Source: Cyanobacterium sp. Dongsha4 (lineage in GTDB: Bacteria > Cyanobacteriota > Cyanobacteriia > Cyanobacteriales > Cyanobacteriaceae). Taken from it: DNA of 64,000 nt. The notes beneath the pieces are model-generated. The model was not told the origin of the DNA, did no database searches, and saw nothing but the letters and a program-made list of their open reading frames with translations. The stretch covers positions 3,051,326 to 3,115,325 of the forward strand of contig NZ_CP084098.1 in the NCBI RefSeq assembly GCF_036345015.1. Reading direction: 5' to 3'. How positions within the stretch are numbered: the first letter of the stretch is position 1; every line of letters starts with the position of its first letter. Below are positions 39,478 through 47,737 of the stretch, piece after piece. A program made the translations under genes and the position numbers.

Positions 39478-40560
39478 ATGAGCAATTCAGAATCAGACAT
39501 TCAACAAATAATTAAATATGTACAAAAATTAGAAAAAAGAGTAAAAAAACTTGAATCAAAAGATGCAATTATCTTAAAGTCTGTTCCCAAGGATATACAA
39601 CCAAAACCGTTAAAAATTTCTCCTGAAAAATTAATTGATATTTATAATGATGTTCCTTCCATTTTAGAAGAATATGTGGCAGAAGTTTCTATCACCGCAC
39701 AAAGTTGGCGATCGCACTCTGAGGATAAGACAAGAGTAGAAAAGAGTATTGGTGGTAATTATTGGGTAATTTTATTAGAAAATTTCAATGAGAAAAAATA
39801 TTATTTGTTACCTAATCAGAGCAAAAAATTAAGAATAAGTAGATTAAGAAGTCTGCAAAATATGTTTAAAATACAAGGAGAAAAAGACACAAATAATGAT
39901 AACTACATAATAACTAAACCAGCCCTATTAAATATGATTCCCAGTGGAAAAGAATGGGAAATAGTCGAAAAAGGAATACTTTATTTAGGCAAAACATCAC
40001 CCACTCAAAAGTTAACGGAAGAATTAGAAAAGTTAACAGAAAATCAAGAAACAATGCCTTCAAGTCTTCAAGGCTTATTAAATGTGTTGGAAAAGCTAAA
40101 TAAAAATAATAATGATTTAAAAATAAAACTAAATTCTTTAGAAAAACGTATTCAAAAATTAGAACCAGAAGAAATAAAATGGGTAGAATTATATCATCTT
40201 GAACCAGAAAAATTTGCTACTTTGGCTGGAGGAAATACTAAACTAAAACTCACTGAAACAACTGTTAATAAATTGCTACAAAGCTCTACTAAAGATATTT
40301 ATTTAGAGGCTAATTCTCTCGGTCAATATTTATTAAAGCAAGGAGAAAAAGGATTATATTTATTTCCTGATCCTTTAGGAATATTTGATAAAAATAGTTT
40401 AATTTTAACCCGTTTAGCTAATCTATTTATAACTCATGGAGAAATTCCGATCGCATCTTTAGGGAAAGATTTAAAAGTAATAAAACCCGCAAAATTAACT
40501 AAAATTAATAATAATCAATGGAGTTTATTAGAGTCGGGAGAAATGAATTTTGAAAATTAA
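39478..40560 (+). CDS. Coiled-coil protein with two copies of the shared domain (cluster member 2)
   Basis: The 360-residue protein starts with a short coiled coil (IQQIIKYVQKLEKRVKKLES). Copy 1 of the shared domain (about 45-175) has YWVILLENFNEKKYYLLPN and IITKPALLNMI through WEIVEKGILYLG. A second coiled coil follows. Copy 2 (about 235-360) has YLLKQGEKGLYLFPDPLGI and VIKPAKLTKINNNQWSLLESGEM. It lies 63 bp after the vWA gene on the same strand. No signal peptide or membrane segment is seen, so it is probably cytoplasmic and an adaptor. Confidence 0.7.
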   Translation: MSNSESDIQQIIKYVQKLEKRVKKLESKDAIILKSVPKDIQPKPLKISPEKLIDIYNDVPSILEEYVAEVSITAQSWRSHSEDKTRVEKSIGGNYWVILLENFNEKKYYLLPNQSKKLRISRLRSLQNMFKIQGEKDTNNDNYIITKPALLNMIPSGKEWEIVEKGILYLGKTSPTQKLTEELEKLTENQETMPSSLQGLLNVLEKLNKNNNDLKIKLNSLEKRIQKLEPEEIKWVELYHLEPEKFATLAGGNTKLKLTETTVNKLLQSSTKDIYLEANSLGQYLLKQGEKGLYLFPDPLGIFDKNSLILTRLANLFITHGEIPIASLGKDLKVIKPAKLTKINNNQWSLLESGEMNFEN

Positions 40561-40659
40561 GTTAAATTGATTTAACGAGCCACAAAGCAGATCACAGCGC
40601 GATCGCACTAGAAGTAATGAAATTCATTACGCTAACAGTTTTCGTTCAATAAATTGAAC
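40561..40659. promoter_or_regulatory. Three consecutive perfect palindromes, possible operators
   Basis: In 99 bp there are three perfect inverted repeats: GTTAAATTGATTTAAC (40561-40576), GTAATGAAATTCATTAC (40614-40630) and GTTCAATAAATTGAAC (40644-40659). The first and third share GTT.AAT..ATT.AAC. They lie upstream of the 89-residue gene at 40700. They resemble binding sites of an autoregulating antitoxin, but the first could also be the terminator of the preceding gene. Confidence 0.45.
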
Positions 40660-40699
40660 TAATAAAATATGTAATAGTAATTAAATTTTATCTAACTTT

Positions 40700-40969
40700 A
40701 TGTTGCAAACTGAAATTATTAAATCACTTCAAAAAATGACCAATAGTGAAAGATTAGAAGTGATCGAAATAGCATCTCAATTAATCAGAAAAGAAATAAA
40801 TTCTCACGGTGATCATTTATCGCCTGAAGTAAAGGCATGGCAAAAAATAAACTCTAATACAGAAGATAATCAATGGATTGTTGTTGATAATTTAGATGAG
40901 GAAATAGATTTAGAAAAAATAAAAAACGAGTTTAATAAACGTGGGTATAAAAGCAAAATATCTACTTAA
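40700..40969 (+). CDS. Antitoxin-like small protein
   Basis: The 89-residue protein, with LQKMTNSERLEVIEIASQLI at the start and an acidic region at the end (VVDNLDEEIDLEKIKNEF), looks like the small antitoxins that precede toxin genes in cyanobacteria. After its stop there is only a degraded short frame, so a partner toxin is missing or decayed. The upstream palindromes fit autoregulation. Assignment is tentative. Confidence 0.45.
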   Translation: MLQTEIIKSLQKMTNSERLEVIEIASQLIRKEINSHGDHLSPEVKAWQKINSNTEDNQWIVVDNLDEEIDLEKIKNEFNKRGYKSKIST

Positions 40970-41159
40970 AAGACATCCTTTAGTAGAAGCAGAAAGCAAT
41001 TCAACTATGTTTAAAAGATTTTCCCATGAGATTAATTAGTATTTTAGAACTAATACTATTACCTTATTTTCCTCAAACTCTCATGAAAGTAAAAATTCTG
41101 CAAAAACCGTCTTAAGTTTTTATAAAATAAATATGTTAACTATAAATAATCTTAAACCT

Positions 41160-41402
41160 ATGACTACTCAAACGATTGATTTAACCGAGATGATTTTAAC
41201 GAAAATAAAAGATTTACCCTTAGAGCAACAACAAGAAATTTTAGATTTTACTGAATTCATTACTCATAAATATACCAAAAATTCAGAGGAAAAAAATAAA
41301 TCAAATGGAAAAAGAGTTGCAGGTTTATTTAAGGGTAAAGGTTGGATAAGTGATGATTTTAATGAGCCTTTATCACCTGAAATATTAGGGGATATTATAT
41401 GA
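41160..41402 (+). CDS. DUF2281 antitoxin, partner of VapC
   Basis: From ATG 41160 the protein has 80 residues; ATG 41133 is an alternative start nine codons upstream. It has LTEMILTKIKDLPLEQQQEI and LDFTEFI, typical of DUF2281 antitoxins, and the C-terminal segment RVAGLFKGKGWISDDFNEPL, typical of the toxin-binding tail. Its stop overlaps the start of the PIN toxin by four bases (ATGA at 41399-41402). Confidence 0.8.
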   Translation: MTTQTIDLTEMILTKIKDLPLEQQQEILDFTEFITHKYTKNSEEKNKSNGKRVAGLFKGKGWISDDFNEPLSPEILGDII

Positions 41403-41785
41403 AAATATTGTTAGATACTCATGCTTTTATTTGGTGGAATTTAACTCCCGAAAAATTATCTTTAAATGGATTAAACTTAATAGAAGATAAAGAAAATATT
41501 ATTTACTTGAGTATTGCTAGTGTGTGGGAAATGCAGATTAAAATATCTATCAATAAACTACATTTTGATAATCCATTGTCTCAAATAATTACTAAGCAAC
41601 GAAATATTAATAATATTCAAATTTTGTCCATAGAATTAGAGCATATTTGGGAGTTAAAAAATTTGCCTTTACATCATAAAGATCCTTTTGACAGAATACT
41701 CATTGCTCAAGCTATCATAGAAAAAATCCCAATTCTCACCATCGATTCTATCTTCCATAATTATTCTATTAATACTATTTGGTAA
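41399..41785 (+). CDS. vapC: VapC-family PIN-domain toxin
   Basis: The 128-residue protein is a PIN-domain ribonuclease. The first acidic residue is Asp6 in MKILLDTHAFIWW, a second is in SVWEMQIK, and a third group is in HHKDPFDRILIAQA. The fourth is in ILTIDSIF. These are the metal-binding carboxylates of VapC. It is coupled to the DUF2281 antitoxin by a 4-bp overlap. VapC toxins cleave tRNA or rRNA and slow growth. Confidence 0.88.
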   Translation: MKILLDTHAFIWWNLTPEKLSLNGLNLIEDKENIIYLSIASVWEMQIKISINKLHFDNPLSQIITKQRNINNIQILSIELEHIWELKNLPLHHKDPFDRILIAQAIIEKIPILTIDSIFHNYSINTIW

Positions 41786-41827
41786 ATAATAATTAGCTCA
41801 ATATAGGAGCTTTTTAAAACAAATTTT

Positions 41828-41986
41828 TTAGGGAAGATTAGGATTTTCATTCGTCATCTGTTTATAAACCATTGCTGACACTTCAGGATAAAAAGTTTTA
41901 TCTTCATAAAAAGCAGGATCATCCCCTAAAATAACGAAAATATAACGAGCTTTTTCATCTGGACTAATGAAGATTTTACCAACTGA
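41828..41986 (-). pseudogene. 3' remnant of an unidentified gene
   Basis: After a stop at 41987-41989 the minus strand stays open for 52 codons and clearly encodes protein-like sequence, with VGKIFISPDEKARYIFVILG, DDPAFYEDKTFYPEVSAMVY and KQMTNENPNLP. It is one base out of frame with the kinase just upstream. It could be the lost end of the kinase after a frameshift, or of another gene. No start codon is present. Confidence 0.5.
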
Positions 41987-41999
41987 TTATTGATATTAT

Positions 42000-43625
42000 T
42001 TATCTTCCAATTTGCGCCCAAATAACTCTATGGTGAGAAATATTATAATCAACAAAAGTCTTTATATCAAGAATATAAAAATCTTGATTGGGAGCTAATG
42101 GGCTTAAAGAATTAGCTAATCTATATTCAGGAGGTTGGGGAAAAGATTCTCTTAAATTAACATTAGTAATAATAGTCACTTTATCTCCTATTTGTGGAAC
42201 TTTTGTCGGTGCAATAGTAACAGGTTGTGTCGTTTTAATCATTGGTTGTCCTGTAAAAGCATCTCCGTCTCCTCTTATTGCACCAATTCTTATCCATCCA
42301 ATAGGCTGAATATTAGTGTTGTTAGAATAGTCTATTGTTGCGTCAATTTCTCTTGTATTGTTACTTTCTGATTGGGCTTGTTCTTTTTCCCTTTGAGCCT
42401 GTTGATAAAGTCTTTCAGCTTCTAAGCGTTGTTGTTCAACTTCCTGTTTTAAAGCCTCTAATTCCTCTTTTTCTTGATTAGTATTACCTTCTGATAATTG
42501 TGATTTTATTTGCTCTTTTTCTTGCTCAATTTCAGCTATTTTCTGTTGAGTTTGATTGATATTTTGAATAATAAAAAATCCAACTATAGAACCTAATAAA
42601 GCCAATATGAAAACTAATAAAATAACCACAATATTTGAGGAAGATTGATCATTTTGCTTCGGAGAAATATTGGTAGAAGGATGAATTTCTGGCTGTGGAT
42701 ATGTTGGCGGATTTACAGGAGGTTGAACTACGGGAATAGGATCGGTATTTTTTTCAAAATTAATGCCAGAAGTTTTGATATTCTCGCCTTTCGGAGGAAC
42801 AACTGCAACGGTTTGAAACTGACTTAAATATAAATCCTCTTGCATCGCTTCGGCGGTGAGATAACGATTAGAAATTTCCATTTTGATCGCTTTTTCCAAT
42901 ACTCTTGCGAGGGAAGGATGGAGATTCACCACTAAATTTTGCCATTCTAACTCCCCTGTTAAATTATTAGAAGGAAGCTCAATGGGGTATTTTCCCGTTA
43001 AACTGTATATCATGGTCAACCCTAGAGCAAATAAATCTGTACTAAATACACTTCTTCCCATACTTTGTTCAGGAGCGATAAATCCTCTCGTGCCAATGAC
43101 TACCGAGGAAAGTTTTGAACCTGAAGAAGTGATAAAACTCCCCATTGTCTCTTTTACCGCACCAAAATCGATCAACACGGGAAGCCCGTCAGAGTCTCGG
43201 ATAATGATGTTTTCAGGCTTTATGTCTCGATGAATGATGTTTTTGCTGTGAACATATTTGAGGGTTTCCAGAAGAGATGTTAGGATAGTTAAACAACGAT
43301 CAGAAGATAGAATCCCTGATTGACTGAGGTTTTTTCCTTCTATGTATTCCTGTACTAAATAATATTTTTCGTCTTGACAGAAGTAGGCGTAAAGGGTGGG
43401 AATTTGCGGACAGTTTTGTCCTAATTCTTCTAATACTTGGGCTTCTTTGAGAAATAATTTTTCGATAATTTCTGAGCTAGTATTATGGTTAACGGATTTA
43501 AGGGCTTTTACTACTACTTTTCGTTGAGTTGGGCTGTGTAAATCCACTGCTAAAAAGGTTTCACCGAATCCCCCACTACCTAGAGGATTAAGTATTTGAT
43601 AGCGATCGCACAAGATTTCATTCAT
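42000..43625 (-). CDS. Membrane-anchored Ser/Thr protein kinase
   Basis: The 541-residue protein has an N-terminal Hanks-type kinase domain (1-275): GSGGFGETFL, KVVVKALK, IIHRDIKPENII (catalytic Asp), LIDFGAVKE, and GTRGFIAPEQ. A proline-rich linker is followed by one membrane helix (IVVILLVFILALLGSIVGFFII, about 330-351), a glutamine/glutamate-rich coiled coil and a C-terminal beta-rich domain. The C-terminal end is abrupt and a remnant follows one frame away, so it may be truncated. It starts at ATG 43625. Confidence 0.9.
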   Translation of the reverse strand: MNEILCDRYQILNPLGSGGFGETFLAVDLHSPTQRKVVVKALKSVNHNTSSEIIEKLFLKEAQVLEELGQNCPQIPTLYAYFCQDEKYYLVQEYIEGKNLSQSGILSSDRCLTILTSLLETLKYVHSKNIIHRDIKPENIIIRDSDGLPVLIDFGAVKETMGSFITSSGSKLSSVVIGTRGFIAPEQSMGRSVFSTDLFALGLTMIYSLTGKYPIELPSNNLTGELEWQNLVVNLHPSLARVLEKAIKMEISNRYLTAEAMQEDLYLSQFQTVAVVPPKGENIKTSGINFEKNTDPIPVVQPPVNPPTYPQPEIHPSTNISPKQNDQSSSNIVVILLVFILALLGSIVGFFIIQNINQTQQKIAEIEQEKEQIKSQLSEGNTNQEKEELEALKQEVEQQRLEAERLYQQAQREKEQAQSESNNTREIDATIDYSNNTNIQPIGWIRIGAIRGDGDAFTGQPMIKTTQPVTIAPTKVPQIGDKVTIITNVNLRESFPQPPEYRLANSLSPLAPNQDFYILDIKTFVDYNISHHRVIWAQIGR

Positions 43626-43710
43626 AATGATGCAATCCCCTGATTAACTGTTAGGGATAAAAATTATGTTTATATGCTTATAATAGTGCATATTTATCCC
43701 ATTAACTCTT

Positions 43711-44370
43711 TTAACTTCCCCCCTCCGAATTTTCAAGACCGATTAATTCTGGTTTGACCTTCTCCAAAAAACTAATTAACATTACAGTTAAAATTCCTTC
43801 AATTAAGGCTTGAACCCCATAACCAATTAGAGAAGTAAAAATAGCTGTTTTTTCTGCGTCAATATCCAAATCAGGAGAGATATTATTAATAGTAATAAAG
43901 ACAAAAATTAGGGCAGAAAAGAAAAGACTTAACCCCCCTGCTAAGAAAGCTAAAATAGACTTCCTAAAGGAACTGTGAAAAAAAGATATAGTGCGAAAAG
44001 ACCATATATAATGAGCAAATAAAGCAGGAACACCCATAATAATAGCGTTAATTCCGAGGGTAGATAACCCCCCATGTTGAAAAAACATAGCCTGAAAAAA
44101 TAAGCCAATTAAAATTCCGGGGAAAGCATAATAACCCAAAACTAAACCCATCACTCCATTTAAAACCAGATGGATACTGAAAGGAGGAATGGGAATATGA
44201 ATTAAAGAAGCAACAAAGAAAGCCGCCGTTAATAAAGATGCTTTGGGGATTTCTTCTTGATAGTTAGTCTGTTTATTAATTTGTCTTAAGGAAAACCAAG
44301 TTACCCCCCCTGTAATCGCATATCCGGAGATACTGACAGCAGGAGGTAATAATCCATCAGGTATGTGCAT
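43711..44370 (-). CDS. cbiM: CbiM/NikM-type ECF metal transporter permease
   Basis: The 219-residue protein has the CbiM/NikM start MHIPDGLLPPAVSISGYAIT, where the N-terminal His binds the metal, and IHIPIPPFSIHLVLNGVMGL with the second set of ligands. Six membrane segments are visible. It imports Co2+ or Ni2+ with an ATPase and T-component. The gene just upstream encodes a likely accessory protein. No CbiQ or CbiO gene is next to it, so these lie elsewhere. Confidence 0.88.
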   Translation of the reverse strand: MHIPDGLLPPAVSISGYAITGGVTWFSLRQINKQTNYQEEIPKASLLTAAFFVASLIHIPIPPFSIHLVLNGVMGLVLGYYAFPGILIGLFFQAMFFQHGGLSTLGINAIIMGVPALFAHYIWSFRTISFFHSSFRKSILAFLAGGLSLFFSALIFVFITINNISPDLDIDAEKTAIFTSLIGYGVQALIEGILTVMLISFLEKVKPELIGLENSEGGS

Positions 44371-44461
44371 AAAATAACTGGAGAAAAATTAGAGATAAGA
44401 AATTTAAAGATGAGAGGGGCAATCATTGTTTTAACCATTAATAATTAATACTAAATTAATA

Positions 44462-45001
44462 CTAATTACTAACTTCTGAGTCCTGCTTTTTGCGAGAAAA
44501 AAATAGGGCTGTACCTACAAAACCCCAACTACCTGTTATTGCCATTAAAATTTTTTGAGGGGTTGATAATTCTCCTGTCATGGAAGAACTAGCATGGGAG
44601 CTTTGTTCTAAATTAGTATTAGGATTTTCTGATATTTCTTCCTGAATTTGAGGATCATTTTCTGTCTGTAATGACTCGATGGGTATATTAATTACATTAC
44701 CATGACCTGCCGATCGCACTTTAATCGTCCAATTACCGTTAACATTCGGTTCAGGGACAAAAGTAAATTTACCATCATTATCTGTAACTCCTGTTTGCCA
44801 AGCCTCAGTAGGATTATTAGGAGCATAAACCACGACTTGAGCATTGCTCATTGGTTTTCCACTATCATATTTAGCCTGAATTGCGATCGCTTCTGTAGCT
44901 TGATAGTCGATCGCCACCCCATGAGCAGAAGTTTTTGGCTGATGGATTACACTGGCTAATACCAACCCTAATCCTAAACTGGATAATGTTCTTAATTTCA
45001 T
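44462..45001 (-). CDS. Exported Ni/Co transport accessory protein (NikK/NikL-like)
   Basis: From ATG 45001, preceded by AAAAAAGGAA, the protein has 179 residues. An N-terminal signal peptide ends near KTSAHGVAIDYQ. A transthyretin-like beta domain follows (IAIQAKYDSGKPMSNAQVVVYAPNN through NGNWTIKVRSAGHGNVINIP). A C-terminal membrane anchor is QKILMAITGSWGFVGTALFF. The HG near the mature N-terminus could bind metal. It lies 91 bp upstream of cbiM on the same strand, which fits the NikK/NikL accessory components of nickel ECF systems. Confidence 0.7.
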   Translation of the reverse strand: MKLRTLSSLGLGLVLASVIHQPKTSAHGVAIDYQATEAIAIQAKYDSGKPMSNAQVVVYAPNNPTEAWQTGVTDNDGKFTFVPEPNVNGNWTIKVRSAGHGNVINIPIESLQTENDPQIQEEISENPNTNLEQSSHASSSMTGELSTPQKILMAITGSWGFVGTALFFSRKKQDSEVSN

Positions 45002-45111
45002 TTCCTTTTTTCTCACGAAGTGCAGAATTCTTATTTCATAGTCGAACAACTTTTCTTTTTTTTCAATGCCCACTCAGGGTATTTTTTCATTAAGATTAGG
45101 GTGTTGGGGTA

Positions 45112-45225
45112 TTAGGAGTTCGGAGTTCGGAGTTCGGAGTTAAGAGTTAGAAGTTATTAATTATCAACTATTTACCTTTGCCCTTTGACCTTTTTTCTTT
45201 GCCTTTTACCCCTTTCCCTTTTGAA
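45112..45225. repeat. Tandem heptamer and mosaic repeat cluster
   Basis: Three GAGTTCG units (45116-45136) are followed by AGAAGTTATTAATTATCAAC and TATTTACCTTTGCCCTTTG. The latter phrase is also at 58040-58080 and, inverted, at 16420-16450 and 13080-13110. Confidence 0.65.
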
Positions 45226-45227
45226 AT

Positions 45228-46619
45228 CTATTCGCCGTGAGGGTAAGCCATTTGGCGTAAGTCAATACAATCATCAAATTCTGTTGCGGTTAAATAACCT
45301 AATTCTAATGTTGCCTCTTTTAAGGTGATATTTTTTTCGTATGCTAAATGGGCAATTTTTGAGGCTTTGTCATAACCAATTTTGGGAGTTAATGCAGTGA
45401 CTAACATCAAGGATTGATTAACTAATTCTTCGATACGTTGACGATTAGGCTTCATTTCCTTGACGGTAAAGTCAGTAAAATTATTACAACTATCACTAAG
45501 TATCTTGATTGATTGCAAAATGTTATAAATCATCATAGGCTTATAAACATTCATATCTAACATCCCACTCGCTCCAGCAAAACCAACGGCGGTATCATAA
45601 CCCATAACTTGTACTGCAACCATGGCTAAAGCCTCACACTGAGTGGGATTGACTTTCCCCGGCATAATTGATGAACCCGGTTCATTGGCTGGTAATTCTA
45701 ACTCATTTAATCCTGCACGAGGGCCACAGGCAAGAAAGCGAATATCGTTAGCAATTTTGTATAGTGAACAGGCTAGGGTTTTTAATGTACCGCTCAAAGA
45801 TACGATCGCATCATGAGAACCCATGACAGTAAATTTGTTCGGAGCGCTAACAAAGGGTAAACCCGTGATATTGGCAATATGATGAGCGGATTTTGTTGCA
45901 AAACCGATGGGGGCGTTAATACCTGTACCTAAAGCAGTGCCTCCTAAAGCTAATTGATAGACATGGGGTAAGGCTTGGTTAATACGGGTAAGGTTATCAT
46001 CCAACATCCCCACATAACCTGAAAATTCTTGTCCTAGGCTTAAGGGTACTGCATCTTGAAGATGAGTTCTACCAATTTTTATAATATCTTTCCATGCTTG
46101 TGCTTTTTCTGCTAATGCGTCTCTTAATTTTTTGACCTTGGGTATTAATCTTTCTTGAATTGCGATCGCACTGGCTACATTCATAGCGGTAGGAAAAGTA
46201 TCATTAGATGATTGAGACATATTGACATCATCATTGGGATGAATAGGATTTTTACTGCCCAACTCACCTCCCACAATTTGAATGGCACGATTGGAAATGA
46301 CCTCATTAACATTCATGTTAGTTTGTGTACCGCTTCCCGTCATCCATACATATAAGGGGAAATGTTCATCTAACTTGCCTTCCAAAATTTCATCGGCTAC
46401 TTGAATAATTAATTTCGCTTTTTCTGAAGGTAATTTCCCTAATTCTTCATTAGCCATAGCCGAGGCTTTTTTGACAATGGCAAACGCCCGAATAACCTCT
46501 ATGGGCATTATATCTTCGCCGATAGAAAAATGATGGAGAGAGCGTTGAGTTTGCGCACCCCAGAGGCGATCGCTTTTTACTTCTATTTCACCGATACTAT
46601 CTTTTTCAATACGATTCAT
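45228..46619 (-). CDS. fumC: Fumarate hydratase class II
   Basis: FumC interconverts fumarate and malate. The 463-residue protein has the family signature [16 protein letters not shown], whose serine pair is at about residues 316-317. It also has [32 protein letters not shown] and [16 protein letters not shown]. The length is normal. It starts at ATG 46619. No operon partner is evident. Confidence 0.97.
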   Translation of the reverse strand: MNRIEKDSIGEIEVKSDRLWGAQTQRSLHHFSIGEDIMPIEVIRAFAIVKKASAMANEELGKLPSEKAKLIIQVADEILEGKLDEHFPLYVWMTGSGTQTNMNVNEVISNRAIQIVGGELGSKNPIHPNDDVNMSQSSNDTFPTAMNVASAIAIQERLIPKVKKLRDALAEKAQAWKDIIKIGRTHLQDAVPLSLGQEFSGYVGMLDDNLTRINQALPHVYQLALGGTALGTGINAPIGFATKSAHHIANITGLPFVSAPNKFTVMGSHDAIVSLSGTLKTLACSLYKIANDIRFLACGPRAGLNELELPANEPGSSIMPGKVNPTQCEALAMVAVQVMGYDTAVGFAGASGMLDMNVYKPMMIYNILQSIKILSDSCNNFTDFTVKEMKPNRQRIEELVNQSLMLVTALTPKIGYDKASKIAHLAYEKNITLKEATLELGYLTATEFDDCIDLRQMAYPHGE

Positions 46620-46948
46620 GGGTTTACTTATTAGTGTATATTTTATAATTTATAGAAAATTAGTCTATTTTTGGCATAAGTGCGATCCCGATCGCATCCC
46701 ATTGATTAATTTAATCTGCTTCATTAAGTTAAATGTTAGAATCACAATGTGGAATTATTATCATAAGTAACAACAATACACAGACCAAAGACTTATAGAT
46801 GCAATCACGAAGTGGTGTTGTGCGATCGCACAAATTCACGGAAAGGCGATGTTAGTAAAATTACGCTTAGTTAAGATAAAGAAATAGAGAACTAAACTAA
46901 GGCATCTTATAATTTAGTAACTGCCATTTTAGCTGATTTTGATTAATT
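46620..46948. other. Divergent intergenic region with an extended HIP1 palindrome
   Basis: The 329-bp region separates fumC from the glycerophosphodiesterase gene. It carries GCGATCCCGATCGC and a perfect 16-bp palindrome TTGTGCGATCGCACAA (46818-46833) centred on the HIP1 octamer. No gene is visible. Confidence 0.5.
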
Positions 46949-47734
46949 ATGAACAAAGATGATCCTCAAATCACTTCCCCAATGATAATAGCTCATCGAG
47001 GTTCATCAAAAGAAAGCCCAGAAAATACACTTTCTGCTTTTAAATTGGCTATATCTCAAGGGGCAGACGGTATAGAAGGGGATTTTCACTTAACCAAAGA
47101 CAAGCAGGTTGTTTGTATTCACGATTCCAATACTGCTAGAGTTGCTAATACTAAGTTAATTATTAAAAATTCCACCCTAGCAGAATTAAAAAAACTTGAT
47201 GTCGGATATTGGTTTAATTCAACTTTTAAAAACGAAAAAATTCCCACTCTTAATGAAGTTTTAGAAATATTACCTTCAGATAAAAAGTTATTCCTAGAAA
47301 TAAAATCAGATTCTGATATTATACCTTACCTATTAAGCATATTAATTAATAGTAAAATAAATTTAAACCAGTTAGTAATTATTTCTTTTAATAGTAGAAT
47401 TTTAAGAACTGTAAAACAGTATAAACCAGAGTTAAAAACATTACTCTTAGTTAGTCTCAAAACTTTTAATCGAATTAAATTATCAAATTTTTTAGTTAAG
47501 AAATTATTACATAAATTAGACGAGATTAGTGCAAACGGAATAAGTACTTCTCTCTCCAATTTTCTCAATGAAACTTATATTCATCAATTTATTTCAAAAG
47601 GATATGAATATCATTTATGGACTATAGATAATGAAAAAATAGCTGAACAATTTATAAAAATTGGGGTAAACTCTATCACAACAAATATCCCGAAAACAAT
47701 TAAACAAATCAAATCTTTCCAAACCAAAAGTTAA
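46949..47734 (+). CDS. Glycerophosphodiester phosphodiesterase family protein
   Basis: The 261-residue protein is a GDPD with the N-terminal motif IIAHRGSSKESPENT (His16-Arg17). It has GADGIEGDFHLTKDKQ, with the acidic ligands, and HDSN, with the second catalytic His. The end FISKGYEYHLWTIDNEKIAEQ is typical. It hydrolyses glycerophosphodiesters to glycerol-3-phosphate and an alcohol. No signal peptide, so cytoplasmic. A 3-bp space separates its stop from the convergent purU gene. Confidence 0.88.
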   Translation: MNKDDPQITSPMIIAHRGSSKESPENTLSAFKLAISQGADGIEGDFHLTKDKQVVCIHDSNTARVANTKLIIKNSTLAELKKLDVGYWFNSTFKNEKIPTLNEVLEILPSDKKLFLEIKSDSDIIPYLLSILINSKINLNQLVIISFNSRILRTVKQYKPELKTLLLVSLKTFNRIKLSNFLVKKLLHKLDEISANGISTSLSNFLNETYIHQFISKGYEYHLWTIDNEKIAEQFIKIGVNSITTNIPKTIKQIKSFQTKS

Positions 47735-47737
47735 GAA

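Noticed and set aside
40970-41040. Possible small toxin gene after the 89-residue antitoxin-like gene
   Set aside because: Only a 32-codon frame with a GTG start is open, with no toxin family signature. It may be a remnant, but cannot be supported.
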